Below, piece after piece: positions 1-7,032 of a DNA stretch of 33,899 nucleotides. The position numbers were made by a program, and so were the translations under genes. Position 1 is the stretch's first letter, and each line of letters starts with the position of its first letter. A model generated the notes under the pieces. It did no database searches. It was not told the DNA's origin and saw only the letters and a list, made by a program, of their open reading frames with translations. Source of the DNA: an uncultured Lachnospiraceae bacterium (GTDB lineage: Bacteria; Bacillota; Clostridia; Lachnospirales; Lachnospiraceae); contig CABUBX010000010.1 of the NCBI GenBank assembly GCA_902489925.1, forward strand, positions 1 through 33,899, written 5' to 3'.

Positions 1-55
1 GAACCCACAGCTAGCGCTTAGGAGGCGCTTGTTTTATCCGTTAAACTAAGAGGAC
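1..55 (-). tRNA. tRNA-Arg (anticodon CCU), 3' part cut by the window edge
   Basis: Read on the minus strand from position 55, the sequence folds as a tRNA: acceptor 5' strand GTCCTCT, T8-A9, a D-arm GTTT/AAAC, an anticodon stem AGCGC/GCGCT and the loop CTCCTAA. The loop gives anticodon CCU, which reads the AGG arginine codon. The T-arm has just begun (TGGGTTC) when the window stops, so the 3' strand of the acceptor stem lies outside. A good promoter sits just upstream (positions 84-112). Confidence 0.88.
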
Positions 56-83
56 CCAGACATTTCTCGTCTGCATGCTTATG

Positions 84-112
84 ATTTTACTATGAAGAAA
101 AGAAAAAGTCAA
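84..112 (-). promoter_or_regulatory. Promoter of tRNA-Arg
   Basis: On the minus strand there is TTGACT (112-107), a 17-base spacer and TAAAAT (89-84), about 30 bases upstream of the tRNA 5' end. This is close to the sigma-A consensus with ideal spacing. Confidence 0.65.
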
Positions 113-205
113 TCAGTTTACGTCAGCTGCCCACAAATAATATACAGCCGAGACATAAACGTATAAAACGAATCCCATGCATACCATAGCCGAACCCGAA
201 AATCT

Positions 206-574
206 ATGCTATACTTTCACTATACAAACTTTCAACAGATAGGCAAATATTTACTTGATACATTAGCTGCAAACAGAGCCTATTGTGTTGGCATGGCGGC
301 CAATATGATTGGTATTAAAAAGCGGGTAATTATTATAAATATGGGATTAATTGATATCGTTATGTTTAATCCCACACTGATTAAGAAATCACAGCCATAC
401 GAAGCCGAAGAAGGCTGCCTGTCTCTTACAGGCGTGCGTAAAACGATACGCTATCAAAACATAGAAGTTGAATATTTGGACATGAATTGGAAGAAACAGC
501 GCCGCCGGCTTACCGGATGGACTGCCCAAATCTGCCAGCATGAATTAGACCATTTGGATGGTATTTTAATTTAG
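206..574 (+). CDS. Peptide deformylase family, N-terminally truncated, probable remnant
   Basis: The 122-residue product keeps the three hallmark regions of peptide deformylase, the metalloenzyme that removes the formyl group from new proteins: GMAANMIG (motif 1, with Asn where Gln is usual), EGCLSL with the metal-binding Cys (motif 2) and QHELDHLDG, which holds the HExxH metal site (motif 3). Related clostridial proteins carry about 20 more N-terminal residues. Here the reading frame upstream hits a stop at 164-166, and the ATG at 206 has no Shine-Dalgarno sequence. The active-site half is intact, but without the first strand and a ribosome binding site the gene is probably silent. A GC-rich hairpin follows directly. 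Family assignment is firm; function is doubtful. Confidence 0.7.
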   Translation: MLYFHYTNFQQIGKYLLDTLAANRAYCVGMAANMIGIKKRVIIINMGLIDIVMFNPTLIKKSQPYEAEEGCLSLTGVRKTIRYQNIEVEYLDMNWKKQRRRLTGWTAQICQHELDHLDGILI

Positions 575-582
575 AATTGAAA

Positions 583-605
583 GGGGGCTTTTTTGATATG
601 CCCCC
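583..605. terminator. GC hairpin between convergent remnants
   Basis: A perfect stem GGGGGC (583-588) / GCCCCC (600-605) encloses an 11-base T-rich loop. It lies between the end of the deformylase frame and the end of the leftward flippase remnant, where a shared terminator would be expected. There is no T-tract on either side, so termination activity is uncertain. Confidence 0.4.
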
Positions 606-611
606 AACCTT

Positions 612-918
612 CTATGATTTCTCTCTAATTCCGATTTTTTCTCTATCCCGGTATTGTCCCACAGTATTTAATACAGCAATACTTATAATAAACGGAACAA
701 AGTATGTCGCAAGACGGTACAATAATAAAAATAGATGCTATTGATACACCATTGACAAAGTCCTCGAAAACGATAAAAAATGCCAATTCAGCCGCACCCA
801 TTCCGGATACACTCGGCAATGCATTTGCAATAAGACTTCTCTTTAATGACCCTGCCTTTTTTTCATTCAGCAATTAAAGAAACGCATCCATAATTTTTAT
901 CTTTGTATATTTCGACAT
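612..918 (-). pseudogene. Decayed flippase-like (lysylphosphatidylglycerol synthase TM / YbhN-type) membrane protein
   Basis: A ribosome binding site (GGAGG near 925-929) precedes an ATG at 918-916 that opens MSKYTKIKIMDAFL, followed by an in-frame TAA at 876-874. The same frame continues with residues typical of the C-terminal part of flippase-like proteins (LPSVSGMGAAELAFF, then FVNGVSIASIF). At an A/T run near 727-731 the homology jumps frame: the continuation reads YRLATYFVPFIISIAVLN and ends at a TAG at 614-612. Two lesions plus the loss of most of the usual roughly 300-residue membrane domain mark it as a dead fragment. The full-length family acts in phospholipid or glycolipid movement across the membrane, which fits the neighbouring cardiolipin synthase. 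Confidence 0.7.
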
Positions 919-1015
919 TTCTTTCCTCCATAAATCATACTACCGCAATTATAACATAAATTACTGACTTTTTATTACATTTCATAAAGTTAATAGAATT
1001 TTTAGAATAAATTTC

Positions 1016-1072
1016 TTGACCTCCCCCCTATATCCGGTCGTATCATAGTAGTATATACTACACTGAGAGGGG
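1016..1072 (+). promoter_or_regulatory. cls promoter with a 14-bp palindrome
   Basis: TTGACC (1016-1021) and TATCAT (1041-1046, spacer 19) are followed at once by the perfect palindrome GTAGTATATACTAC (1048-1061) and then the ribosome binding site GAGAGGGG (1065-1072). The dyad covers the likely transcription start, a typical place for a repressor operator. Promoter assignment is moderate because the spacer is long; the palindrome itself is exact. Confidence 0.5.
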
Positions 1073-1079
1073 AATAAAA

Positions 1080-2486
1080 GTGCTGCATTTAATTTTATTT
1101 ATAATCTATATTTCTTTAATTCTTATGGTCATTTTTGTCGAAAGAAAACGTCCGACAGAAGCACTTTTATGGGTGGTTATTATGATTTTCCTCCCATATT
1201 TAGGAACAATTTTATATCTCATTTTTGGAAGCACTGCCGCTATCAAGCTGACTGCTGCCTGCCGCAAAAAAAAGCTAAAAAAGCAGCCCTATAAAATCAA
1301 TTTATCATCACCGGTTCCGATTGACGAAGGTCTTTTATCCGAATCCGATTTGCAGGTTGTCCGTTTTAATACAGTTTATAATACAAGCGCGCTGACATGC
1401 TGCAATAAGGCTGATTTTTTTACAAACGGGAAAAGTCATTACTCACAGCTGTTCTATGATATTGAACATGCAAAGAAATGCATTTTCATCGAATTTTACA
1501 CAATCCATCACGATATGGTCGGCAAACACCTTGTCGAGCTGCTTACAAAAAAAGCCAAGGAAGGGTTGGAGATATGGGTAATGTGTGACTTTATTGCAAA
1601 TCTGTCCACACCAAAAAAGATGTTTAAACCGCTCGTTGATGCCGGAGGAAAAGTTGTCCGTGTAAAGCCTTATTTTACACATTACCGAAGCCACAGAAAA
1701 ATTGTTTCTATTGACCAGCAAATTTCTTATATCGGCGGCATGAATATCGGAAAACAGTATGCCAACATGGATAAAATCAAAAATCCATGGCGAGATACTC
1801 AGATTCGGCTTGAAGGCGCATGTACCGCCGTTTTAAACAAGTATTTTTTTAAAGACTGGCTGTGCTCTATTAAGCACCATGACTGGCAGTACGCCATCGA
1901 CTATATGAATCAGATGGAAAATGAACAATACACACCGACTGCCTCCCTTTGCCAATTTATTGCAGGCGGTGTCGATACGGATAAAGAAGCCGTAAAAATG
2001 TGCTATTTAAGTATGATTCGAAGTGCTAAAAAGCGGATTCGTATACAGTCACCTTATTTTATACCTGATGCCTCCATCCTTGATGCCCTTAAAACAGCAG
2101 CCGCTTCCGGCATAGAAATTGAGCTTATGATTCCGGGCATCAAAGCAAGCTTCTTCCTTGACCCGATCACCAATTATTACAGCGGCCAACTTCTTGAATA
2201 CGGCACTAAAGTTTACAAATACAAGGGTTACATTCACGCAAAGACAATGGTTGTTGATGATGAATTATGCTGTATCGGCTCTGTAAACATGGACATGCGG
2301 AGTTTGATGGTTGATGATGAGGTATGCGGTATCTTTTATGAAAATCAGCTTGTTCAAAGATATAACAACGTTTATAACAGCGATATTTCAAACTGTACAC
2401 CTTACACATGGGAACACTTTAAGCATCGCAGCCAAAAAGAACGTTTTATGGAAAGTGTATTTCTTCCGTTTGCGCCTCTGATGTAA
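1080..2486 (+). CDS. cls: Cardiolipin synthase (phospholipase D superfamily)
   Basis: Membrane enzyme that joins two phosphatidylglycerol molecules into cardiolipin plus glycerol. The 468-residue length is slightly under the usual 480-500. Two N-terminal membrane segments (about residues 2-20 and 28-50, the PLDc_N region) are followed by two catalytic HxKxxxxD motifs: HRKIVSID at about 205-212 and HAKTMVVD at about 386-393, each followed by the expected glycine- and asparagine-containing stretch (IGGMNIG, IGSVNMD). GTG at 1080 is chosen as start because GAGAGGGG lies 7 bases upstream and the first membrane helix begins right after it. It has its own promoter and a palindromic possible operator. 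A dead flippase-like gene with a related lipid role lies just upstream on the other strand. Confidence 0.93.
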   Translation: MLHLILFIIYISLILMVIFVERKRPTEALLWVVIMIFLPYLGTILYLIFGSTAAIKLTAACRKKKLKKQPYKINLSSPVPIDEGLLSESDLQVVRFNTVYNTSALTCCNKADFFTNGKSHYSQLFYDIEHAKKCIFIEFYTIHHDMVGKHLVELLTKKAKEGLEIWVMCDFIANLSTPKKMFKPLVDAGGKVVRVKPYFTHYRSHRKIVSIDQQISYIGGMNIGKQYANMDKIKNPWRDTQIRLEGACTAVLNKYFFKDWLCSIKHHDWQYAIDYMNQMENEQYTPTASLCQFIAGGVDTDKEAVKMCYLSMIRSAKKRIRIQSPYFIPDASILDALKTAAASGIEIELMIPGIKASFFLDPITNYYSGQLLEYGTKVYKYKGYIHAKTMVVDDELCCIGSVNMDMRSLMVDDEVCGIFYENQLVQRYNNVYNSDISNCTPYTWEHFKHRSQKERFMESVFLPFAPLM

Positions 2487-2566
2487 AAGCCCTTCACAGA
2501 TTTACCGTCAGTTAATTTTTTTACTTTTTATTTAACATTCGCTCAATTGCCGTTAATTTGACACCC

Positions 2567-2575
2567 TGATATAAT
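2567..2575 (+). promoter_or_regulatory. Extended -10 promoter of the 351-aa XRE regulator
   Basis: TGATATAAT is an exact extended -10 element (TGnTATAAT), about 64 bases before the start codon. No convincing -35 is seen, which extended -10 promoters do not strictly need. The rest of the 152-bp gap after cls holds no other recognisable signal. Confidence 0.5.
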
Positions 2576-2638
2576 GTTCTTACGATAAGCACATAAAACC
2601 GGTTTTAATGCTTCCAACATTTTTAAGGAGGTCATTTT

Positions 2639-3694
2639 ATGAAAATAAACGAAATTATAAAATCCCGCCGTCAGGCAGCAGGGCTTACTCAGGAACAGGT
2701 TGCAAATTATTTAGGCGTATCAACACCCGCAGTCAACAAGTGGGAAAAAGGGACTTCTTACCCCGACATTACACTGCTGCCCGCGCTGGCAAGACTTCTC
2801 GGAACAGATTTAAACACACTGCTTTCCTTTAAAGACGAGCTTTCTCAAAAGGAAATTGCTTTATTTGTAAATCAATTATCCGAAACAGCCGACAGCGAGG
2901 GCTTTGAAGCAGCGTACACATTAGCAATCGATAAAGTCAAAGAATTTCCGACCTGCTATCCGCTGCTTTTAAATACGGCGCTTATTCTTGACGGTCTTTT
3001 AATGCTGTATAATCAAAAAGACACCGAAAACTATGCCGGTGTCATTGAAAAACTCTATGAGCGTGTACTGTCCAGTGAGGATACCAATACCAAAAACAGT
3101 GCGCTGTCCCTTTTAATTTCAAAATATATGAACCGTAAGGAATACGATAAGGCTGAGGAATTACTTTCCATGCTTCCCGATGAAAATGCAGTTGATAAGC
3201 TGCAGCTTAAAGCCAATCTCCACATTGCCAAAGGCGAGCTTAACGATGCCGCTTCTCTAAGCGAGCAAAAGCTCTTATCCGCCACAACAGAAATCCATGC
3301 TGTTTTAATGACACTCATGGAAATTTCCATCAAAGAAAACCGAATCGAAGATGCCGAATATATTGCCGACATTTCTGAAAAATTCGGAAAGCTTTTTGAT
3401 TTATGGGAATACAATGCCTATGTCGGAAAATTCCAGCTTTATTCTGCGCTCAAAGAAAAAGACGGTTATATCAGACAATTAAAGCTCTTGCTTGATTCAG
3501 TCACAAATCCGTGGGATTTAAACAGCTCACCGCTTTACCGTCATATTCCGCCAAAGCCTATCGAAAAAGCCTTCGTCCCTAAATTTAAAAAGACGCTTAT
3601 TCAGTCTCTTAAAACAGATGAAGATAGCGCGTTTTTAAGAGACTGCCCGGAATTTCAGGCATTACTTAAAGCGTACGGGGATTCCAAAGACTGA
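2639..3694 (+). CDS. XRE-family HTH protein with a long helical C-terminal region
   Basis: A DNA-binding XRE/Cro-CI domain occupies about residues 5-62 (LTQEQVANYLGVSTPAVNKW marks the helix-turn-helix). The remaining roughly 290 residues are helical and resemble TPR-like regulators; segments such as YDKAEELLSMLPDE and RIEDAEYIADISEKFGK have the spacing of repeat helix pairs. No catalytic motif or membrane segment is visible. The start ATG at 2639 follows AAGGAGG at good spacing. It is convergent with the transmembrane XRE protein 45 bases downstream. Its ligand and targets cannot be read from the sequence; by family it would be a one-component regulator, perhaps responding to a peptide or metabolite bound by the helical part. 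Confidence 0.85.
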   Translation: MKINEIIKSRRQAAGLTQEQVANYLGVSTPAVNKWEKGTSYPDITLLPALARLLGTDLNTLLSFKDELSQKEIALFVNQLSETADSEGFEAAYTLAIDKVKEFPTCYPLLLNTALILDGLLMLYNQKDTENYAGVIEKLYERVLSSEDTNTKNSALSLLISKYMNRKEYDKAEELLSMLPDENAVDKLQLKANLHIAKGELNDAASLSEQKLLSATTEIHAVLMTLMEISIKENRIEDAEYIADISEKFGKLFDLWEYNAYVGKFQLYSALKEKDGYIRQLKLLLDSVTNPWDLNSSPLYRHIPPKPIEKAFVPKFKKTLIQSLKTDEDSAFLRDCPEFQALLKAYGDSKD

Positions 3695-3738
3695 TAGTCA
3701 CACTGCCTAAAAAATCCATGCTTTTATACCGGCAAAGC

Positions 3739-5643
3739 TCATCCGTAAGTATGAATGGCACCGGTATAGGCACTGTCAAATAACCATTCCTTTGACATGC
3801 TGCTGCTTGTAAACCGTACTTTTTTATCGCCCGAATCGCCCTGACCCATTGTTAAAATATATTTGCCGTCCTCATAGCTTAACGCTTCGACAGCCGTCAG
3901 ATAGCTTACCGAGGACGGCACACTTGTCCACGGAAGTTCTAATTTTTTGAAGGTTTTTCCACAATCCTCAGTAAAATAAGTCACAAGATACCCGTCTGTC
4001 GGTGAAACGCGCTGCATCGTTAATACACCGTGTTTTTCATCCGCAAATGCTACCGCACCAAGCATCTCACCATCTACCGTCGGCAAAGGGTATTCTGTCC
4101 ATGTCTTTCCGCCGTCATGTGTCCAATAAAGATAGAGTGCCTCGCCTGTCCCCATAGACCAGTCTGTGCCTATCGCCGCATAACCATGTTTATCATCTAA
4201 AAAGCGTACACAGCGCCGCGTCACTGTCCGCGGCATTGTCCTGTCAAATCTGTAATCCGTCCACGTCTTTCCATTATCCGTTGTCAGCCGAAGCGTTGGT
4301 ATTTTCCCATAGAAAAAAGCTGTCAAGCCGCTGCCATCCGAATAATAGCTGCCCTCTGCAAGAAAATTTCCTTTTCTGTAAGTTTCCAATGTCTCTGAAA
4401 GCTGTGTTGGTGTCAAATTTGAGTCTATCCACGTTTCTCCGTAGTCTCCTGTAAAACTGAGCGTATCACCATCAATATAATAATCAGATTTTAACGCTGT
4501 CGGCATAGAGAGCTGCTGCTTTGGAAGCTCACTTCTTTCCATCACAATCGGTGCTCTTTCATCCATGCCTATCGGACAAAGTGTTATTGTCCCGCCTTCA
4601 TTGATGATATCCGTCACAGTATCAATGGTACAGTCCTCATTCAAGACAACTGTCCATTTAGGATTTTTCCGCGGGAATACAAGAGCCAGTGTGCCATATT
4701 GCAGACAGTCATCATAAGTGTATACTTCATCTCCCGATGGTGTATGCACGTAAATACCGGCCGATTCGCCATCTTTAAACTCTACCGTATAATCCGAAAA
4801 CTGTCCTTCAGACGTCCAGCGTCCAAATGCCGCATTCCAAACATAATAATAGCTGATGCCATCCCCCCTATCCCCATAGGTCATGACATACTGATGAAGC
4901 CCATCATCGTCTGCCGACTTATAGGTTACTGCGCATGCATCATCTGCAAGCCATTGAAGCTTTGGTTCTTTGCTCATCGTAAACGGCAATGTATCTGCTG
5001 CTTTGACAAACAAAAGCTTTTGCTGCCTGAAAACGGTTGTCCGTCCGCTTTCTTCTCTTTTTAAAACTAAAAGTTCATCTAACCCCGGTGACAGACTGAC
5101 AATACTTTTCACACCGTCATTGAAAATCACCGCCGCCGCGCCATTGGCAAAGAAAATGCTCAAAAATGCAATAATAATCGCTTTTTTCATAAACAGTCTT
5201 CTTGTTTTCTTTAAATAAATACCGCCGGCAAAAATAAAAATAAGTATCATTCCGTTAATAATATAGAAAAGCTCACTCCAAATATATTCCATTTCAAAGT
5301 ACTTTTTGCATACAATATACAAACACTGAATCACAATCAAGCATACTGCTGCCCCGATTAAAATGCCGCCAATGACACCCCTCAGCGTTGGTTTGCATCT
5401 TTTTTTCTTCTCCGGAATTTTTTCTTCAAAGCTTGTATACTCTCCGTTTAAAAGCTCATCTGCTGAAATCTCCAGTATGCGGCTTAATTCTGTCACCATA
5501 CTGATATCCGGCATTCCCTGACCCGTTTCCCATTTTGACACAGCTTTATTTGTGACTCCAAGCTGCTCAGCCAGCGCCTTTTGCGTCAGCCCTTTTGCTT
5601 TTCTTCTTTCCGCAATAATCTTTCCTGTTTTATCTGCACTCAC
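3739..5643 (-). CDS. Transmembrane XRE regulator with an extracellular Asp-box beta-propeller-like domain
   Basis: Residues 6-66 form an XRE HTH domain (LTQKALAEQLGVTNKAVSKW). Three hydrophobic segments follow at about 90-112, 121-144 and 153-174. The KKTRR cluster at 145-149 lies between the second and third, so the positive-inside rule places the HTH in the cytoplasm and the last 460 residues outside. That outer part carries four Asp-box (BNR) motifs about 52 residues apart: TGDYGETW (398), TTDNGKTW (454), THDGGKTW (508) and TEDCGKTF (558), as in sialidase or Ycf48-like propellers. No sialidase catalytic residues are evident. The GTG start at 5643 has GAGGTG upstream; promoter at 5673-5702. 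I infer a one-component sensor linking an outside ligand to transcription. Sequence composition looks like its neighbours. Confidence 0.85.
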   Translation of the reverse strand: MSADKTGKIIAERRKAKGLTQKALAEQLGVTNKAVSKWETGQGMPDISMVTELSRILEISADELLNGEYTSFEEKIPEKKKRCKPTLRGVIGGILIGAAVCLIVIQCLYIVCKKYFEMEYIWSELFYIINGMILIFIFAGGIYLKKTRRLFMKKAIIIAFLSIFFANGAAAVIFNDGVKSIVSLSPGLDELLVLKREESGRTTVFRQQKLLFVKAADTLPFTMSKEPKLQWLADDACAVTYKSADDDGLHQYVMTYGDRGDGISYYYVWNAAFGRWTSEGQFSDYTVEFKDGESAGIYVHTPSGDEVYTYDDCLQYGTLALVFPRKNPKWTVVLNEDCTIDTVTDIINEGGTITLCPIGMDERAPIVMERSELPKQQLSMPTALKSDYYIDGDTLSFTGDYGETWIDSNLTPTQLSETLETYRKGNFLAEGSYYSDGSGLTAFFYGKIPTLRLTTDNGKTWTDYRFDRTMPRTVTRRCVRFLDDKHGYAAIGTDWSMGTGEALYLYWTHDGGKTWTEYPLPTVDGEMLGAVAFADEKHGVLTMQRVSPTDGYLVTYFTEDCGKTFKKLELPWTSVPSSVSYLTAVEALSYEDGKYILTMGQGDSGDKKVRFTSSSMSKEWLFDSAYTGAIHTYG

Positions 5644-5672
5644 AGTCTATCACCTCTTTCATTTGTGCATTT

Positions 5673-5702
5673 ATCATACACCAAACAGACAGTTTACCGC
5701 AA
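5673..5702 (-). promoter_or_regulatory. Promoter of the transmembrane XRE/propeller gene
   Basis: Minus-strand TTGCGG (5702-5697), an 18-base spacer and TATGAT (5678-5673) lie about 30 bases before the GTG start. A perfect 21-bp dyad starts 20 bases upstream of the -35. Confidence 0.55.
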
Positions 5703-5707
5703 TAGAC

Positions 5708-5761
5708 GCCTGGTGCCAATACAGTCTACGCTGCGTAGACTGCCGTTTTCAGGCTTTTTTT
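5708..5761. repeat. Nested inverted repeat (perfect dyad inside a terminator-like stem)
   Basis: Inner dyad CAGTCTACG-CTG-CGTAGACTG (5722-5742) is perfect. An outer stem GCCTG (5708-5712) / CAGGC (5750-5754) is followed on the plus strand by seven T residues. It stands between two divergent genes, upstream of both promoters, with no rightward gene before it to terminate. It could be an operator for the XRE regulator, or the terminator of a small RNA whose promoter I could not identify. Confidence 0.6.
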
Positions 5762-5765
5762 AAAC

Positions 5766-5794
5766 TTGAAATCCATTTTTAAACAGGTTATAAT
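5766..5794 (+). promoter_or_regulatory. Promoter of the MFS permease gene
   Basis: TTGAAA (5766-5771), a 17-base spacer and TATAAT (5789-5794), about 57 bases upstream of the chosen start. The -10 is consensus and the -35 differs at one base. Confidence 0.7.
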
Positions 5795-5850
5795 CAAAAT
5801 GTCAAAGCAAAGAAAGCTATTGTCACACTTTATTGTCTATGGAGATTTAT

Positions 5851-7017
5851 ATGATTACTTTTTTACTTATTATTATATATATTGCTTTTATCAGCCTCGG
5901 GATTCCTGATTCCCTTTTTGGCACTGCATGGCCCGAAATTTACACAGAATTTAAGTTACCAATTTCATTTGCTAATCTTATTACGATTACAACAGCAGCC
6001 GGAACAATTATTTCCAGCCTTTTAAGTTCAAAAATAATTCATCGTTTTGGCACAAATAAAGTATCGGCATTCAGCACATTTTTAACAGCTGCTGCTTTGT
6101 TTTTTATTTCCTGCACTCAAAATCCACTCTTTTTTATTCTTTTTGCTTTACCTTTAGGCATGGGCGCAGGTGCTATCGACACCGCTTTAAATAATTATGT
6201 AGCACTTTATTATTCAGCCGCACAAATGAGTTTTCTTCATTGCTTTTACGGCATAGGAGTCTCTCTGAGTCCGTATGTATTATCCCGTGTTATCAATAGT
6301 AATTTAGGTTGGCGCGGAGGCTATAAGATTGCTTTTTTAATTCAAATTTCCATTACAGTCCTACTTTTTCTGACACTTCCTCTTTGGCATAAGGCTCACC
6401 CTCAACATATGTCTGTTGCCGCCACATCAGATGACAAACTTTCTTTTCGTGAATGTTTAAAAATCAAAGGTGTTCAAGAAATGTGTCTCCTTTTTATTAC
6501 ATCATGCGGCATAGAATACACCTGTGGAAATTGGGGCAGTACATTTTTAGTTGAATACAAGCACATGAGCACAGACACCGCAGCACAAGCTGTCATGTTC
6601 TATTATATAGGAATGACACTTGGACGATTCTTTTCAGGTCTTTTGGCAATACACCTTCACAGCTGGAAAATTGTACATATAAGTCAAATAATTCTTTGCC
6701 TGTCTATCATCTTATTTTTACTGCCGCTTGACCCTGTTATTTCTGTAATTGGTTTATTTCTTGTTGGTCTTGGCAACGGACCTTTGTTTCCGAATTTCAA
6801 CTATCTGACACCTGAAAATTTTGGAAATGAAAATTCTCAATCTATTATGGGAATACAAATGGCTGCATCATATATCGGCATTATGGTTTTACCTGCCATT
6901 TTCGGATTTTTATGTCAAATTATAGACCTTTGGCTTTTTCCTATATATCTGTTTACTATTTTTATGATTATGCTTGGTTTTACATATAAAGTCAAAAAAA
7001 TCCTGAAGTCTTCATGA
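5851..7017 (+). CDS. Major facilitator superfamily permease
   Basis: A 388-residue protein made almost wholly of hydrophobic helices, about twelve by eye, with the loop SKIIHRFGTNKV after the second helix matching the conserved MFS loop 2-3 motif. The opening ISLGIPDSLFGTAWPEIY resembles the fucose/glucose-type and uncharacterised clostridial MFS carriers, but the substrate cannot be read from sequence. ATG 5851 is chosen because GGAG lies 6-7 bases upstream; an upstream in-frame TTG (5833) and ATG (5839) have no ribosome binding site. A well-formed promoter precedes it, and its stop codon lies inside a bidirectional terminator shared with the next gene. It is divergent from the XRE/propeller gene and could be one of its targets, which is only a guess from position. 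Confidence 0.85.
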   Translation: MITFLLIIIYIAFISLGIPDSLFGTAWPEIYTEFKLPISFANLITITTAAGTIISSLLSSKIIHRFGTNKVSAFSTFLTAAALFFISCTQNPLFFILFALPLGMGAGAIDTALNNYVALYYSAAQMSFLHCFYGIGVSLSPYVLSRVINSNLGWRGGYKIAFLIQISITVLLFLTLPLWHKAHPQHMSVAATSDDKLSFRECLKIKGVQEMCLLFITSCGIEYTCGNWGSTFLVEYKHMSTDTAAQAVMFYYIGMTLGRFFSGLLAIHLHSWKIVHISQIILCLSIILFLLPLDPVISVIGLFLVGLGNGPLFPNFNYLTPENFGNENSQSIMGIQMAASYIGIMVLPAIFGFLCQIIDLWLFPIYLFTIFMIMLGFTYKVKKILKSS

Positions 7018-7028
7018 CCTCAGGATTT
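6994..7028. terminator. Bidirectional terminator between the MFS and glycan-binding-like genes
   Basis: Stem TCCTGA (7001-7006) / TCAGGA (7020-7025) continues inward with GTC (7008-7010) / GAC (7016-7018). It is flanked by AAAAAAA on the left, which gives T7 on the minus strand, and ATTTCTCTTT on the right. It serves both converging genes and overlaps the permease stop codon. Confidence 0.8.
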
Positions 7029-7032
7029 CTCT

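Noticed and set aside
4699..5064. 121-residue rightward open frame opposite the propeller gene.
   Set aside because: Antisense to a gene with clear domain structure; no ribosome binding site or recognisable motif.
5833..5850. Longer MFS protein starting at TTG 5833 or ATG 5839.
   Set aside because: No ribosome binding site for these starts; GGAG is positioned for ATG 5851.
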